Part shown: positions 35,929 through 42,798 of the stretch, piece after piece
Position numbering within the stretch: the first letter of the stretch is position 1
How the letters are laid out: every line of letters starts with the position of its first letter
Assembly: GCA_963676635.1 (NCBI GenBank)
Contig: OY781105.1
Location: 62,001 to 126,000 of the forward strand
DNA from: GCA-002708315 sp963676635
Lineage (GTDB): Bacteria; Bacteroidota; Bacteroidia; Bacteroidales; F082
Length of the DNA: 64,000 bases
Direction of reading: 5' to 3'
Position numbers and translations under genes: made by a program
The notes under the pieces: model-generated
What the model was told of the DNA's origin: nothing
Seen by the model: the letters and a program-made list of their open reading frames with translations, nothing else
Databases searched by the model: none

Positions 35929-37251
35929 ATGAAAACCCGTGCTGATGGTTCACAAAATAGTACAATTGATTATATGAGTAATTATGTTTACAATAGTAAT
36001 GAGTTTGAAAATATGTTAACTACCGAAGGAAGGGTTATGCCTGAAATTGCTATTATTCTGAATAATTGTTGTTTTTATGATATGAGAGAGCGTAGTTGCA
36101 AACTACGCTCAGTGGGGGGATTGAGTACAGGTTTATTACCACTGCAACCATACAAAAAAATTGTTGAACCACGAGTGCGAAACAATATTCTTGCATCGAG
36201 GTATATAAACCAAAAGAGTTACGAGCTAAAAGACCACCTGGGTAATGTTAACTCTGTAGTAAGCGACCTTAAAACAGCAACGCTAACAACAGGTGGTGAA
36301 CCCGAAGACTTTGGCGTAACACTAAAAACAATAACAAACTACTACCCGTTTGGCGCACCCTTAAGCGGACGTACAGTCTTTGGCAACGATTATAGGTTTG
36401 GATTTAATGGCATGGAGAAGGATAATGAAGCAACTGGAGTTGATGGTGCATGTCTTGATTTTGGAGCCAGGATTTATGATAGTAGGACTGGGAGATGGTT
36501 GAGTTTGGATCCGTTGATGATGATGTATCCAAACATAAGCCCATATGTTTTTACCGGATGTAATCCAGTACTTTTTGTGGATTTTGATGGTAAAGATTAT
36601 AGAGTGCATATTAACCATGAGAAGAAGGCAATAATTATTAAGCTAACGATATATACAATAGAGCAAGATAAGAATTCTGCAACAGCAGCAGCAAATCATT
36701 GGTGTGACAATAATGGAAAGTATCAATATCGTGTTGGAAGTGGACAAGATGTAGAATATTATAATATTTCATTCGAAATTTCTGTTGTAGTAAAAAAATC
36801 TAGAGATGATAGAGATAATGCTTATCAGGAAGATAATTCTGGGGAAGGTAATTCTTATTTAGTTACAAGTAAAATCGAAGACCATGGTTTAACTACTGAA
36901 AAAGATATGCATGGAGGTGCTAGTAATATTCTAGTTAGACCAGATTCTGAAAAAAGAAAAACGGGAGCTCATGAATTAGGCCATGCATTTGGCTTAGGTC
37001 ATTGGTTAAAAGGGTTAATGAAAGATGGTTTAACCAGAAATGATAATAATACAAAAATTACGAAAGGGATGATTAGCCAAATATTAATGAATGTTGGTCT
37101 TGGCTATACCCCAACGATTCAAGGTTCAGATAGACAAAGCGAAGCACCATCACCCAAGGCAAAAGCAACAAAAAATGTTAAAGATCCGAAAAATGAACCA
37201 GAAGGTTTTAAAAATGGAAAAGTCGTTAAAAAGAAAAAATTACATAAATAG
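35929..37251 (+). CDS. Cassette I: orphan Rhs 3' end, type 2 core, matrixin-like metallopeptidase tip
   Basis: 440 residues. It begins MKTRADGSQNSTIDYMSNYV, a longer Rhs start than in D and E, then the translated palindrome (RERSCKLRSVGG) and the type 2 core to YRFGFNGMEKDNEATGVDG. The tip has a classical metzincin zinc site, H348-E-L-G-H352-AFGLG-H358 (HExxHxxGxxH), then a possible Met-turn (GLMKDG), preceded by a beta-rich 100 residues and followed by a basic, proline/lysine-rich tail. It should be a zinc peptidase toxin. The immunity candidate starts 8 bp downstream and is exported. Confidence 0.82.
   Translation: MKTRADGSQNSTIDYMSNYVYNSNEFENMLTTEGRVMPEIAIILNNCCFYDMRERSCKLRSVGGLSTGLLPLQPYKKIVEPRVRNNILASRYINQKSYELKDHLGNVNSVVSDLKTATLTTGGEPEDFGVTLKTITNYYPFGAPLSGRTVFGNDYRFGFNGMEKDNEATGVDGACLDFGARIYDSRTGRWLSLDPLMMMYPNISPYVFTGCNPVLFVDFDGKDYRVHINHEKKAIIIKLTIYTIEQDKNSATAAANHWCDNNGKYQYRVGSGQDVEYYNISFEISVVVKKSRDDRDNAYQEDNSGEGNSYLVTSKIEDHGLTTEKDMHGGASNILVRPDSEKRKTGAHELGHAFGLGHWLKGLMKDGLTRNDNNTKITKGMISQILMNVGLGYTPTIQGSDRQSEAPSPKAKATKNVKDPKNEPEGFKNGKVVKKKKLHK
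36088..36110. repeat. Palindrome inside cassette I coding sequence
   Basis: GAGCGTAGTT-GCA-AACTACGCTC then AGTGGGGGG, read in frame as ERSCKLRS, same orientation as in D and E. Confidence 0.85.
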
Positions 37252-37259
37252 AGTTTGTT

Positions 37260-37847
37260 ATGAAAAGAATAATTTTATTTGTTGTTTTATTACTATTGAT
37301 AAAATTGGGATTCGGTCAGTTTTATAGTGAATATGATTATATACTTGTTGATACAATTGTTATTAGTAAACCAGTCATTTTAAAATATAATAATATTGGT
37401 GAGTATAATAAAATAAATAGAATATTGGTAAGTGAAGATAGTATTGATAATAAAATAATAACCAAAAAAAATATGTATCAAAAAGATGTGCTTAACTTTG
37501 GTTACAAAGTATTATCCCCTTGGTTAATTGTTGGATTACTTAATTATGATGATTATAGTAAGAGTGGTGATAAATGTGTCTATTCGCAATTACTTAAGGA
37601 TTTAAAAGATTATTGTGAGAATGATAGCTCTTACATTGACATATGGTCATCAAATCCAAAAGAATTAAGAAGAAATATTGATATGCTTGAAGTTAATTGT
37701 AAATATTTTTTAGTGTTTCTAATGAATGTTAGATTAATAAATCGAATTGAGCCATTAGAATATTATAAAATAGAAAATTGCAATAATTGTTACTTAAAAG
37801 TGGCAGTCCCAGCTCAATATATTTCAAATATAGAGCCCCCCCGTTAG
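37260..37847 (+). CDS. Cassette I immunity protein, exported (putative)
   Basis: 195 residues with a signal peptide (IILFVVLLLLIKLGFGQ) and no lipobox, so soluble periplasmic. No family recognised; the C-terminal half has several cysteines (CEN, CKYF, CNNC). Position 8 bp after the metallopeptidase tip suggests immunity or inhibitor function. It ends next to a different hairpin (GTTCGAG / CTCGGAC, near 37855-37876). Confidence 0.6.
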   Translation: MKRIILFVVLLLLIKLGFGQFYSEYDYILVDTIVISKPVILKYNNIGEYNKINRILVSEDSIDNKIITKKNMYQKDVLNFGYKVLSPWLIVGLLNYDDYSKSGDKCVYSQLLKDLKDYCENDSSYIDIWSSNPKELRRNIDMLEVNCKYFLVFLMNVRLINRIEPLEYYKIENCNNCYLKVAVPAQYISNIEPPR

Positions 37848-37933
37848 TTCGAGTTTGTAGCTCGGACTATAACCTTACAATCATATCTCATCGTTTTCCA
37901 AAGCCTGTAGATCGTGCTTAAATAAACTAATAA

Positions 37934-38083
37934 TCAAATATTTTCTGTTATAAGTATTACAAAGAAGGATATGAAATTATCTATCCAGCAATTTACTTAG
38001 ACAGATTATATCTAGTTAAAGATACTACCTTTTTATTTTTAAATGAAGAAACACAAATGTTGAATTATAGAGCAACAGATTAA
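37934..38083 (+). pseudogene. 3' remnant of an unidentified gene, possibly immunity
   Basis: An open fragment reading YYKEGYEIIYPAIYLDRLYL, then FLFLNEETQML and a stop, without a start codon, followed by TTGACAGTTGTGCCGTCA and AAAAGCCTCTGTTAAC, which resembles the terminator after cassette A cut short by the palindrome at 38146. I read it as the tail of a lost cassette. The stretch 37848-38145 holds nothing else. Confidence 0.5.
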
Positions 38084-38145
38084 GGATCATCACCCTATTG
38101 ACAGTTGTGCCGTCATTATTTTAGATCTAAAAGCCTCTGTTAACC

Positions 38146-38515
38146 CCCCACTGAGCGTAGTTTGTAACTACGCTCGCCTATCACATGAAGAAAATATAAC
38201 AATTACTATACAGAATTTTATTTGAAATATTTGGGTATAGTTACACCTGTCTCCGCCGTGGCGGATGAAACTACACCAGGGGAGGGGATATAAAAATCAA
38301 AATCCTAAAATCAAAATCCTAAAATCAATAAATCCTACAAATCATAATTTAGACAGTAAGCAGTGAGCAGTAAGCAGTAAGCAGAGCGTTTCTATATAGG
38401 AACTCAAGTGCCTTCAGTCGCTCCCTCGCAAAGTCGCCTTTTCGTCTCGTCGCTATCTATTGTCTGAACAGGATTTAAGGATTATAGGATTAACAGGATT
38501 CTTTGTGGTATAGGT
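38146..38515. repeat. Type 1 leader repeat, truncated by IS110-type element
   Basis: Palindrome arms 38153-38162 and 38166-38175, second hairpin with CCGCC/GGCGG, heptad array of about four units, then the block up to TGGTATAGGTGG, where other copies continue TTGATGCTTAAGG. No Rhs core follows. Confidence 0.8.
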
Positions 38516-38520
38516 GGCCT

Positions 38521-38828
38521 GTTCAATTAACTGTGTCATCATGAAATTCTTCCGAACTTTTCAACCTTTCAACTTTTCAACTCCCAACCTTCTATGTTGT
38601 ATTCCAAACTTTCACACATTTTTTTCACATAATTTTCTTTTTTATCAGTAACCAACATCAATAAAAACACACTTCTATAAACGGATACTTTCTTGATAAA
38701 TAGCACCGCATTGCCTTGTTTAGAGATTTATTGATAAAAGCAGCAGCCTAAAGGAAACGAATATCAATTGATATCGCAAGGTTTGGGTAACTGTCTTTTA
38801 ACTGATAAGTCATTATTGATGATTTTTA
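38521..38828 (-). ncRNA. Candidate bridge/seeker-RNA region of the IS110-family element
   Basis: This 308-bp stretch has no gene and lies 3' of the transposase, where IS1111-type members encode their guide RNA. I did not resolve its loops. The part 38557-38593 holds CTTTTCAACCTTTCAAC repeats of a kind also seen after the PKD gene (52507-52530), which may be host DNA, so the RNA would lie in 38600-38828. Confidence 0.3.
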
Positions 38829-39905
38829 TTAATTCATAAGCACTTTATATTCTTGTTGATTCTTTAAAACGAATCGTATTCTACTAAGCAGTTTCTTTGT
38901 TATTTTTACTATGGCTTTGTTACCGTTCATTCTCTTACACAACTTATGGTATGTACTTGCCAATACAGGATCATACCTAATTGCTATCCATGCGCTTTCA
39001 AACAAAACTCCTCGTAATGATTGGTTGCTTCTGTATGTTATGTTGCCAGTTTTTTCTCTTTCTCCACTTGAGTTTGTTGTTGGAATTAATCCCACAAAAG
39101 AACATAATCTATCAAGATTTTTAAACCTGTTTATATCTACAATTTCTGTTAAAAGTGTAAATGCAACTACAAGACCTACTCCTGGTATACTTCGCAGAAG
39201 AGACATCTGATTTGCATAGGGTTCTTGTTGTGCTACCTCTTTCAACAACTTGTTTACATCCAATAACTGTTTGCGTAAAAAACTTACAGTTTTAACAGAA
39301 TATGAAATAACTTCAGAACCATAAGCAGTACTCATTTCTATGTTATTCAACCAATTTGTAAATCTAGCCGACCAGTGCTGTGATCCTGACCTATGCTCGT
39401 TGGGTATCTTAATACCATGATAACGTAAAAAAGATTTTATTCTAATTTTTTGTCTGGATATGTCCTCAACTAATCGTTTTCTATATCTGACCAATCCTCG
39501 CAACTCTTCGATTTCACGATCAGGAATATAGATACCTATGAGTTCTCCATTTCGTAATGAGCGAGCTATCTTTCTACTGTCTCGTTTATCTTCCTTTTGT
39601 CTGTTTTCTTTATCAGTTGTTGGAATATCTGCTGGGTTTACTACTATATTGTTTATACCACAGAGAATTAGTTCCCTATGTAAATGGAATCCGCTAAACC
39701 CTGCCTCGTATGCTGAGAAATAATTACCTTCAGGAAAGTTTTGTTCAAGATGTTTAACTAATATCTGAACATCAGGATCCATTGAAAATGATTTATAAGT
39801 AATATTATCAACCATAATTGTTACTTTCCAACTCTTTAAATGAACATCTATTCCAATATAAATGTTTGTTCCGGCAAAACTAATTTTGTTAACTTTGGCA
39901 TTCAT
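38829..39905 (-). CDS. IS110-family transposase (DEDD / serine type)
   Basis: A 358-residue protein with an N-terminal RuvC-like DEDD domain (YIGIDVHLKSWKVTI, YEAGFSGFHL, KRDSRKIA) and a C-terminal Tnp_20 domain (RSIPGVGLVVAFTLLTEI, SFVGLIPTTNSSGEREKTG). Length and motifs look complete. IS110 recombinases use a bridge/seeker RNA from a non-coding end. There are two overlapping palindromic arms around its start region. Confidence 0.9.
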   Translation of the reverse strand: MNAKVNKISFAGTNIYIGIDVHLKSWKVTIMVDNITYKSFSMDPDVQILVKHLEQNFPEGNYFSAYEAGFSGFHLHRELILCGINNIVVNPADIPTTDKENRQKEDKRDSRKIARSLRNGELIGIYIPDREIEELRGLVRYRKRLVEDISRQKIRIKSFLRYHGIKIPNEHRSGSQHWSARFTNWLNNIEMSTAYGSEVISYSVKTVSFLRKQLLDVNKLLKEVAQQEPYANQMSLLRSIPGVGLVVAFTLLTEIVDINRFKNLDRLCSFVGLIPTTNSSGEREKTGNITYRSNQSLRGVLFESAWIAIRYDPVLASTYHKLCKRMNGNKAIVKITKKLLSRIRFVLKNQQEYKVLMN

Positions 39906-39972
39906 AAGCTTCTATATTTTAGTTATTAATTGTTTGTCACTATAAAATTAACTAAAATGTGTAGAAGCTTAT
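39904..39972. repeat. Palindrome at the 5' end of the IS110-family transposase
   Basis: ATAAGCTTCTA (39904-39914) and TAGAAGCTTAT (39962-39972) are perfect inverted arms, extended inward by TTTTAGTTA / TAACTAAAA. It spans the upstream non-coding end of the element. Confidence 0.75.
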
Positions 39973-39993
39973 TATTTTACAAACATACGGCCT

Positions 39994-40292
39994 AAACGTA
40001 GTATATAACTACCCTTTGCCAAAAAAACAAGCTAATCCACAATACTAGTTATCCAATAATATATTATCTTTACGATGCATTAGGATAGGACGTAAGCTGT
40101 GAAAACAAACCTGATTCGATGGCACACTCAATAGTACAATTGATTATATGAGTAATTTTGTTTATAATAGTAATGAGTTTGAATGTATTTTAACTAACGA
40201 AGGAAGGGTAATGCCTGAAATTGGTATTATTCAGAATAATAATTGTTTTTATAATATGAGAGAGAGTAGTTGCAAACTACGCTCAGTGGGGG
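39994..40292 (+). pseudogene. Type 2 leader and Rhs start fragment, no core
   Basis: Type 2 leader (TATTATCTTTACGATGCA) followed by the short Rhs start (ATGAGTAATTTTG..., FVYNSNEFECILTNEGRVMPE) and the palindrome (40262-40284), as in cassette E. After AGTGGGGG the sequence changes to TTAATGAAAAAATTGTCTGAATCAGG and no Rhs core follows. 40293-40422 is made of CAGGATTTACAGGATGACAGGAT-like repeats. Confidence 0.7.
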
Positions 40293-40422
40293 TTAATGAA
40301 AAAATTGTCTGAATCAGGATTTACAGGATGACAGGATGAACAGGATTTGAAAAAATAATAGTTTACAGGATAGTAAGATGTACAAGATTTTATATTAACA
40401 GGATGGAAAAAAATAATTGTTT

Positions 40423-40836
40423 ATGACCTTAGATGAACTGACATACAAAATAAATGGTTGTGCAATGAAAGTACATAATACCCTGGGCAATGGATTTCAG
40501 GAAGTTATTTACCAGAGATGTTTGGCTATTGAATTGGAGCATGCAGGTATTTCTTTTGCCAGAGAACAAGAACATGCCATTTACTATGAAGATATTGAAG
40601 TAGGCACAAGACGCGCTGATTTTGTGGTGGAAGATTTGGTAATTGTCGAACTAAAAGCACTCATCAACTTAGAAGATGTGCACCTGGCGCAAGCTAAAAA
40701 CCATGTTGTGGCCTACGATAAGCCTATTGGCTTGCTAATCAATTTTGGTGGCAAAAGTTTACAGTTTAAAAAAATATACAACCCCAAATACACCAAACAA
40801 AGTAATCAGGAAATCCTTAAATCAGGGAAATCCTGA
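40423..40836 (+). CDS. GxxExxY family protein (PD-(D/E)XK-like)
   Basis: 137 residues from ATG 40423 (an ATG two codons earlier, 40417, is also open). The motif GNGFQEVIYQ near residue 23-32 defines the family, followed by YYEDIEVGTRRADFVVEDLV and VELKAL, a PD-(D/E)XK-like nuclease core (D in RADFVV, E-x-K in VELK). Function is unproven; it is common beside mobile DNA in Bacteroidota. The 3' end is in ATCAGGAAATCC/GGAAATCCTGATTC direct and inverted repeats. An hsdM remnant starts 22 bp downstream. Confidence 0.8.
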   Translation: MTLDELTYKINGCAMKVHNTLGNGFQEVIYQRCLAIELEHAGISFAREQEHAIYYEDIEVGTRRADFVVEDLVIVELKALINLEDVHLAQAKNHVVAYDKPIGLLINFGGKSLQFKKIYNPKYTKQSNQEILKSGKS

Positions 40837-40858
40837 TTCAGACAAAAAAGAATACAGT

Positions 40859-41419
40859 ATGACACAAATAGAACAACATAAATTAAGTAAAACCCTTTGG
40901 GCAATAGCAGACCAGCTTCGTGGGGCAATGAATGCTGATGGTTTCCGTGATTATATGCTTTCGTTTCTTTTTTTAAGGTATTTATCTGCTAATTATGAGG
41001 AATCGGCCAAGAAGGAATTAGGTAGAGATTAACCGGATGTTGTTGTTGAATTTGAGAAACAAATGCGCTGAAAGGTACATTATGTAATCAAACCGGAATT
41101 CTTGTGGAACAACATCGCCGAGCTTGCCCGTACCCAGGACGGCGAATTGCTGGAAACTTTGGTGAAGAGTTTTAAATATATCGAAACCGAATCCTTTGAT
41201 AATTCCTTTCATGGTTTGTTTTCAGAAATTAACTTAAACTCTGAGAAACTTGGAAAAACACCAACCGACCGAAACAAAAAGCTTTGCACCATCATTCAAA
41301 AAATTGCCGAAGGAATTGCTGATTTTTCCACTGACACCGATACCCTTGGAGATACGTATGAATATTTGATTGGTCAGTTTGCCTCAGGTTCGAAAAAAAA
41401 AAGTAGGAGTCCATGTTGA
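40859..41419 (+). pseudogene. hsdM: hsdM remnant (type I restriction methyltransferase N-terminus)
   Basis: From ATG 40859, 57 codons of an HsdM N-terminal domain (LSKTLWAIADQLRGAMNA, FRDYMLSFLFLRYLS) end in a stop at 41030-41032. In a later frame the domain goes on (WNNIAELARTQDGELL, HGLFSEINLNSEKLG, TLGDTYEYLIGQFASG) and is cut just before the GGEFYTP motif that opens the methylase domain. No catalytic domain, hsdS or hsdR is present. 41420-41566 shows nothing recognisable. Confidence 0.82.
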
Positions 41420-41566
41420 GCTACATCACAGTTTTCAATGCACTTATTAAGGGGTTTGATTGTTTTATTGAATGACTATCCTCTTCTGGATGTAGTTTCA
41501 AACAACCCCCAAATACTGCAAATAAAATTCTGCATAATAACTGTTCTAATTGCTTTTTTGATAGGT

Positions 41567-41613
41567 GAACGTAGTTACATGTGTCTTCCGCCAAGGCGGA
41601 TGAAACTACGCTC
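41567..41613. repeat. Palindrome with nested hairpin, before remnant K
   Basis: GAACGTAGTT (41567-41576) pairs with AACTACGCTC (41604-41613; one mismatch); its loop contains CCGCC/GGCGG. Orientation as in type 2 Rhs genes. It reads in frame into the rRNase fragment. Confidence 0.8.
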
Positions 41614-41922
41614 AGTGGTGTGAAGAGTTTTGATGAATTTTATAAAAAAACAGCGAAATTAGACGAGTTAGAAAGGATAGCTGAATATAAGGATGCGGGA
41701 GTAAGAGTGGCTGAAGGAAATGGCTGGACTAAGAATAAAAAGTTGTCAAAAAAATATGATAGAGATGTGTATGATGCTGCTGATGGAAATATTTATTCAT
41801 TGGATACTCGACATGGTGAATTTGAAGTTTTAAACAAGGGAGGCAAACATCAAGGTGCCATAGATTTTTAAGGCACAAAAATTAAGGATGCTGATGCTTC
41901 TCATGATATGGATGTAAAGTAA
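41581..41922 (+). pseudogene. Remnant K: colicin-E3-like rRNase tip, premature stop
   Basis: Without Rhs core, the palindrome-coded residues run into a domain that reads GNGWTKNKKLSKKYDRDVYD, YSLDTRHGEFEVLNKGGKHQGAIDF. Counting from the GTG at 41581, D75, H78 and E82 have the D-x2-H-x3-E spacing of the catalytic residues of colicin E3 (D510, H513, E517), which cuts 16S rRNA. A TAA at 41869-41871 removes the last 16 codons (GTKIKDADASHDMDVK), which are intact in the same frame to 41922. Immunity starts 2 bp after that second stop. So this is a recently disabled cytotoxic RNase tip. Confidence 0.75.
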
Positions 41923-41924
41923 TT

Positions 41925-42230
41925 ATGAAATTGGTAGATATTAATAAATTAGATAATACTAAAGAGTTTTGGTCAGGTTCTGAAATTCGGATTTACAATG
42001 TGGGAATGAATGTGCCAACTGAAGAAGATTTTTATGATTATATGTTAATCTCACCAAGATGGGAAGATGGTTGGATGTATTTAGTGAATGTAACTCATGG
42101 TAATAATAAGGCAGGGTCATTATTATCTGCGCTTAAAATTGATTCTCCTGTGGGAAATCATGCGGTCACTTGTAAAGAGCTTAAAAGATCCGTTGGAACA
42201 AAAGATGTGTTTGTGAAAATTTATAAGTAA
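41925..42230 (+). CDS. Remnant K immunity protein (putative)
   Basis: 101 residues, acidic and cytosolic in appearance (no signal or TM), with aromatic-rich segments (ISPRWEDGWMYLVN). It starts 2 bp after the original toxin end. A small acidic cytosolic immunity protein is what is expected for an rRNase tip. It is not obviously the colicin E3 immunity family. Confidence 0.6.
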   Translation: MKLVDINKLDNTKEFWSGSEIRIYNVGMNVPTEEDFYDYMLISPRWEDGWMYLVNVTHGNNKAGSLLSALKIDSPVGNHAVTCKELKRSVGTKDVFVKIYK

Positions 42231-42361
42231 CCCCTGCTAGCCGTTGTTTGTTTGCGAAAACCGAGGAGCTCGGAGAAGTTTCCAAACTTCGTCGTATGAG
42301 ATAGCGGTAGCGGTCTGTGACCGCAGCAATAAACAAGAACCAAATGTAAATGTATATAAGG

Positions 42362-42393
42362 AGCCTGGCGAGAAGAGAAGCCGGGCTTTTTTA
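42362..42393. terminator. Convergent terminator, remnant K
   Basis: AGCCTGGC / GCCGGGCT stem (one G-T pair) with a T6 tract, just before the regulator remnant. 42231-42361 contains REP-like inverted segments (AGCTCGGAGAAG, GCGGTAGCGGTCTGTGACCGC) but no gene. Confidence 0.7.
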
Positions 42394-42467
42394 TTGGTAG
42401 GCCTGTTTGGTTTTATAATCCCGGATATAGGCATCGATCACATTGAAGAGCTCTGTCCTTTTAAGTT
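42391..42467 (-). pseudogene. Last 25 codons of an XRE-type regulator, remnant K
   Basis: The minus strand reads ELKRTELFNVIDAYIRDYKTKQAYQ and stop, which aligns with the C-terminal tail of the intact regulator at 23290 (ILYTLDGLL..TRARQAY). Everything upstream is replaced by the palindrome/leader element at 42468. Confidence 0.65.
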
Positions 42468-42623
42468 CCCCACTGAGCGTAGTTTCATCCGCCGTGGAGG
42501 CGGACACGTGTAACTACGCTCGCCTATCACATGAAAAAAATATAACAATTACTATACAGAATTTAATTTAAAATATTTGGGTGTAGTTGCACCTGTCCGC
42601 CGCCACGGCGGATGAAACTACAC
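42468..42623. repeat. Truncated type 1 leader at the right end of the island
   Basis: Palindrome arms at 42475-42484 and 42512-42521, with CCGCC/GGCGG nested in the loop, then the second hairpin (GTGTAGTT / AACTACAC). It stops after CTACAC, where the other copies continue with a G-rich block. The island ends here. Confidence 0.8.
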
Positions 42624-42734
42624 TATAATTTATACCCTCTAAGGTAAGTAGGCAATGAATGACAATAGAATCAATTAAACATCAAGAATAAATCTAAATT
42701 ATTTGAACTTTATAAGTTTGTTAACAAATAAGTT

Positions 42735-42742
42735 TAACTTTG
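42735..42742 (+). promoter_or_regulatory. Possible -7 element of the PKD gene
   Basis: TAACTTTG fits TAnnTTTG, 56 bp upstream of the start codon. No TTTG is found at the right distance upstream, so support is weak. The rest of 42624-42798 is AT-rich with no other feature. Confidence 0.3.
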
Positions 42743-42798
42743 TATTAAAGTATGGATTAATAAACCGTGAAAAGTAAAATCAACAAAGCAAATAATCA

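Larger units (their letters stand above)
38516..39993 (-). mobile_element. IS110-family element; left boundary uncertain
   Basis: GGCCT occurs at both proposed ends (38516-38520 and 39989-39993), consistent with a core direct repeat at IS110-type junctions. An alternative left boundary is 38746, where GCCTAAA repeats the right-hand GCCTAAA at 39990-39996. The left flank is type 1 leader and the right flank type 2 leader, so the original target is rearranged. With the long version, about 300 bp of non-coding DNA lie downstream of the transposase and about 83 bp upstream, the arrangement of the IS1111 subgroup. Confidence 0.6.

Noticed and set aside
38829..39905. IS110-type element as the driver of cassette shuffling
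   Set aside because: Only one copy is present and the other cassette joints have the palindrome but no IS110 ends, so a general role is not supported by this window.
42244..42513. 89-codon plus-strand frame between remnant K and the PKD gene
   Set aside because: It runs through REP-like repeats, the terminator, the opposing regulator tail and the palindrome; no protein features.
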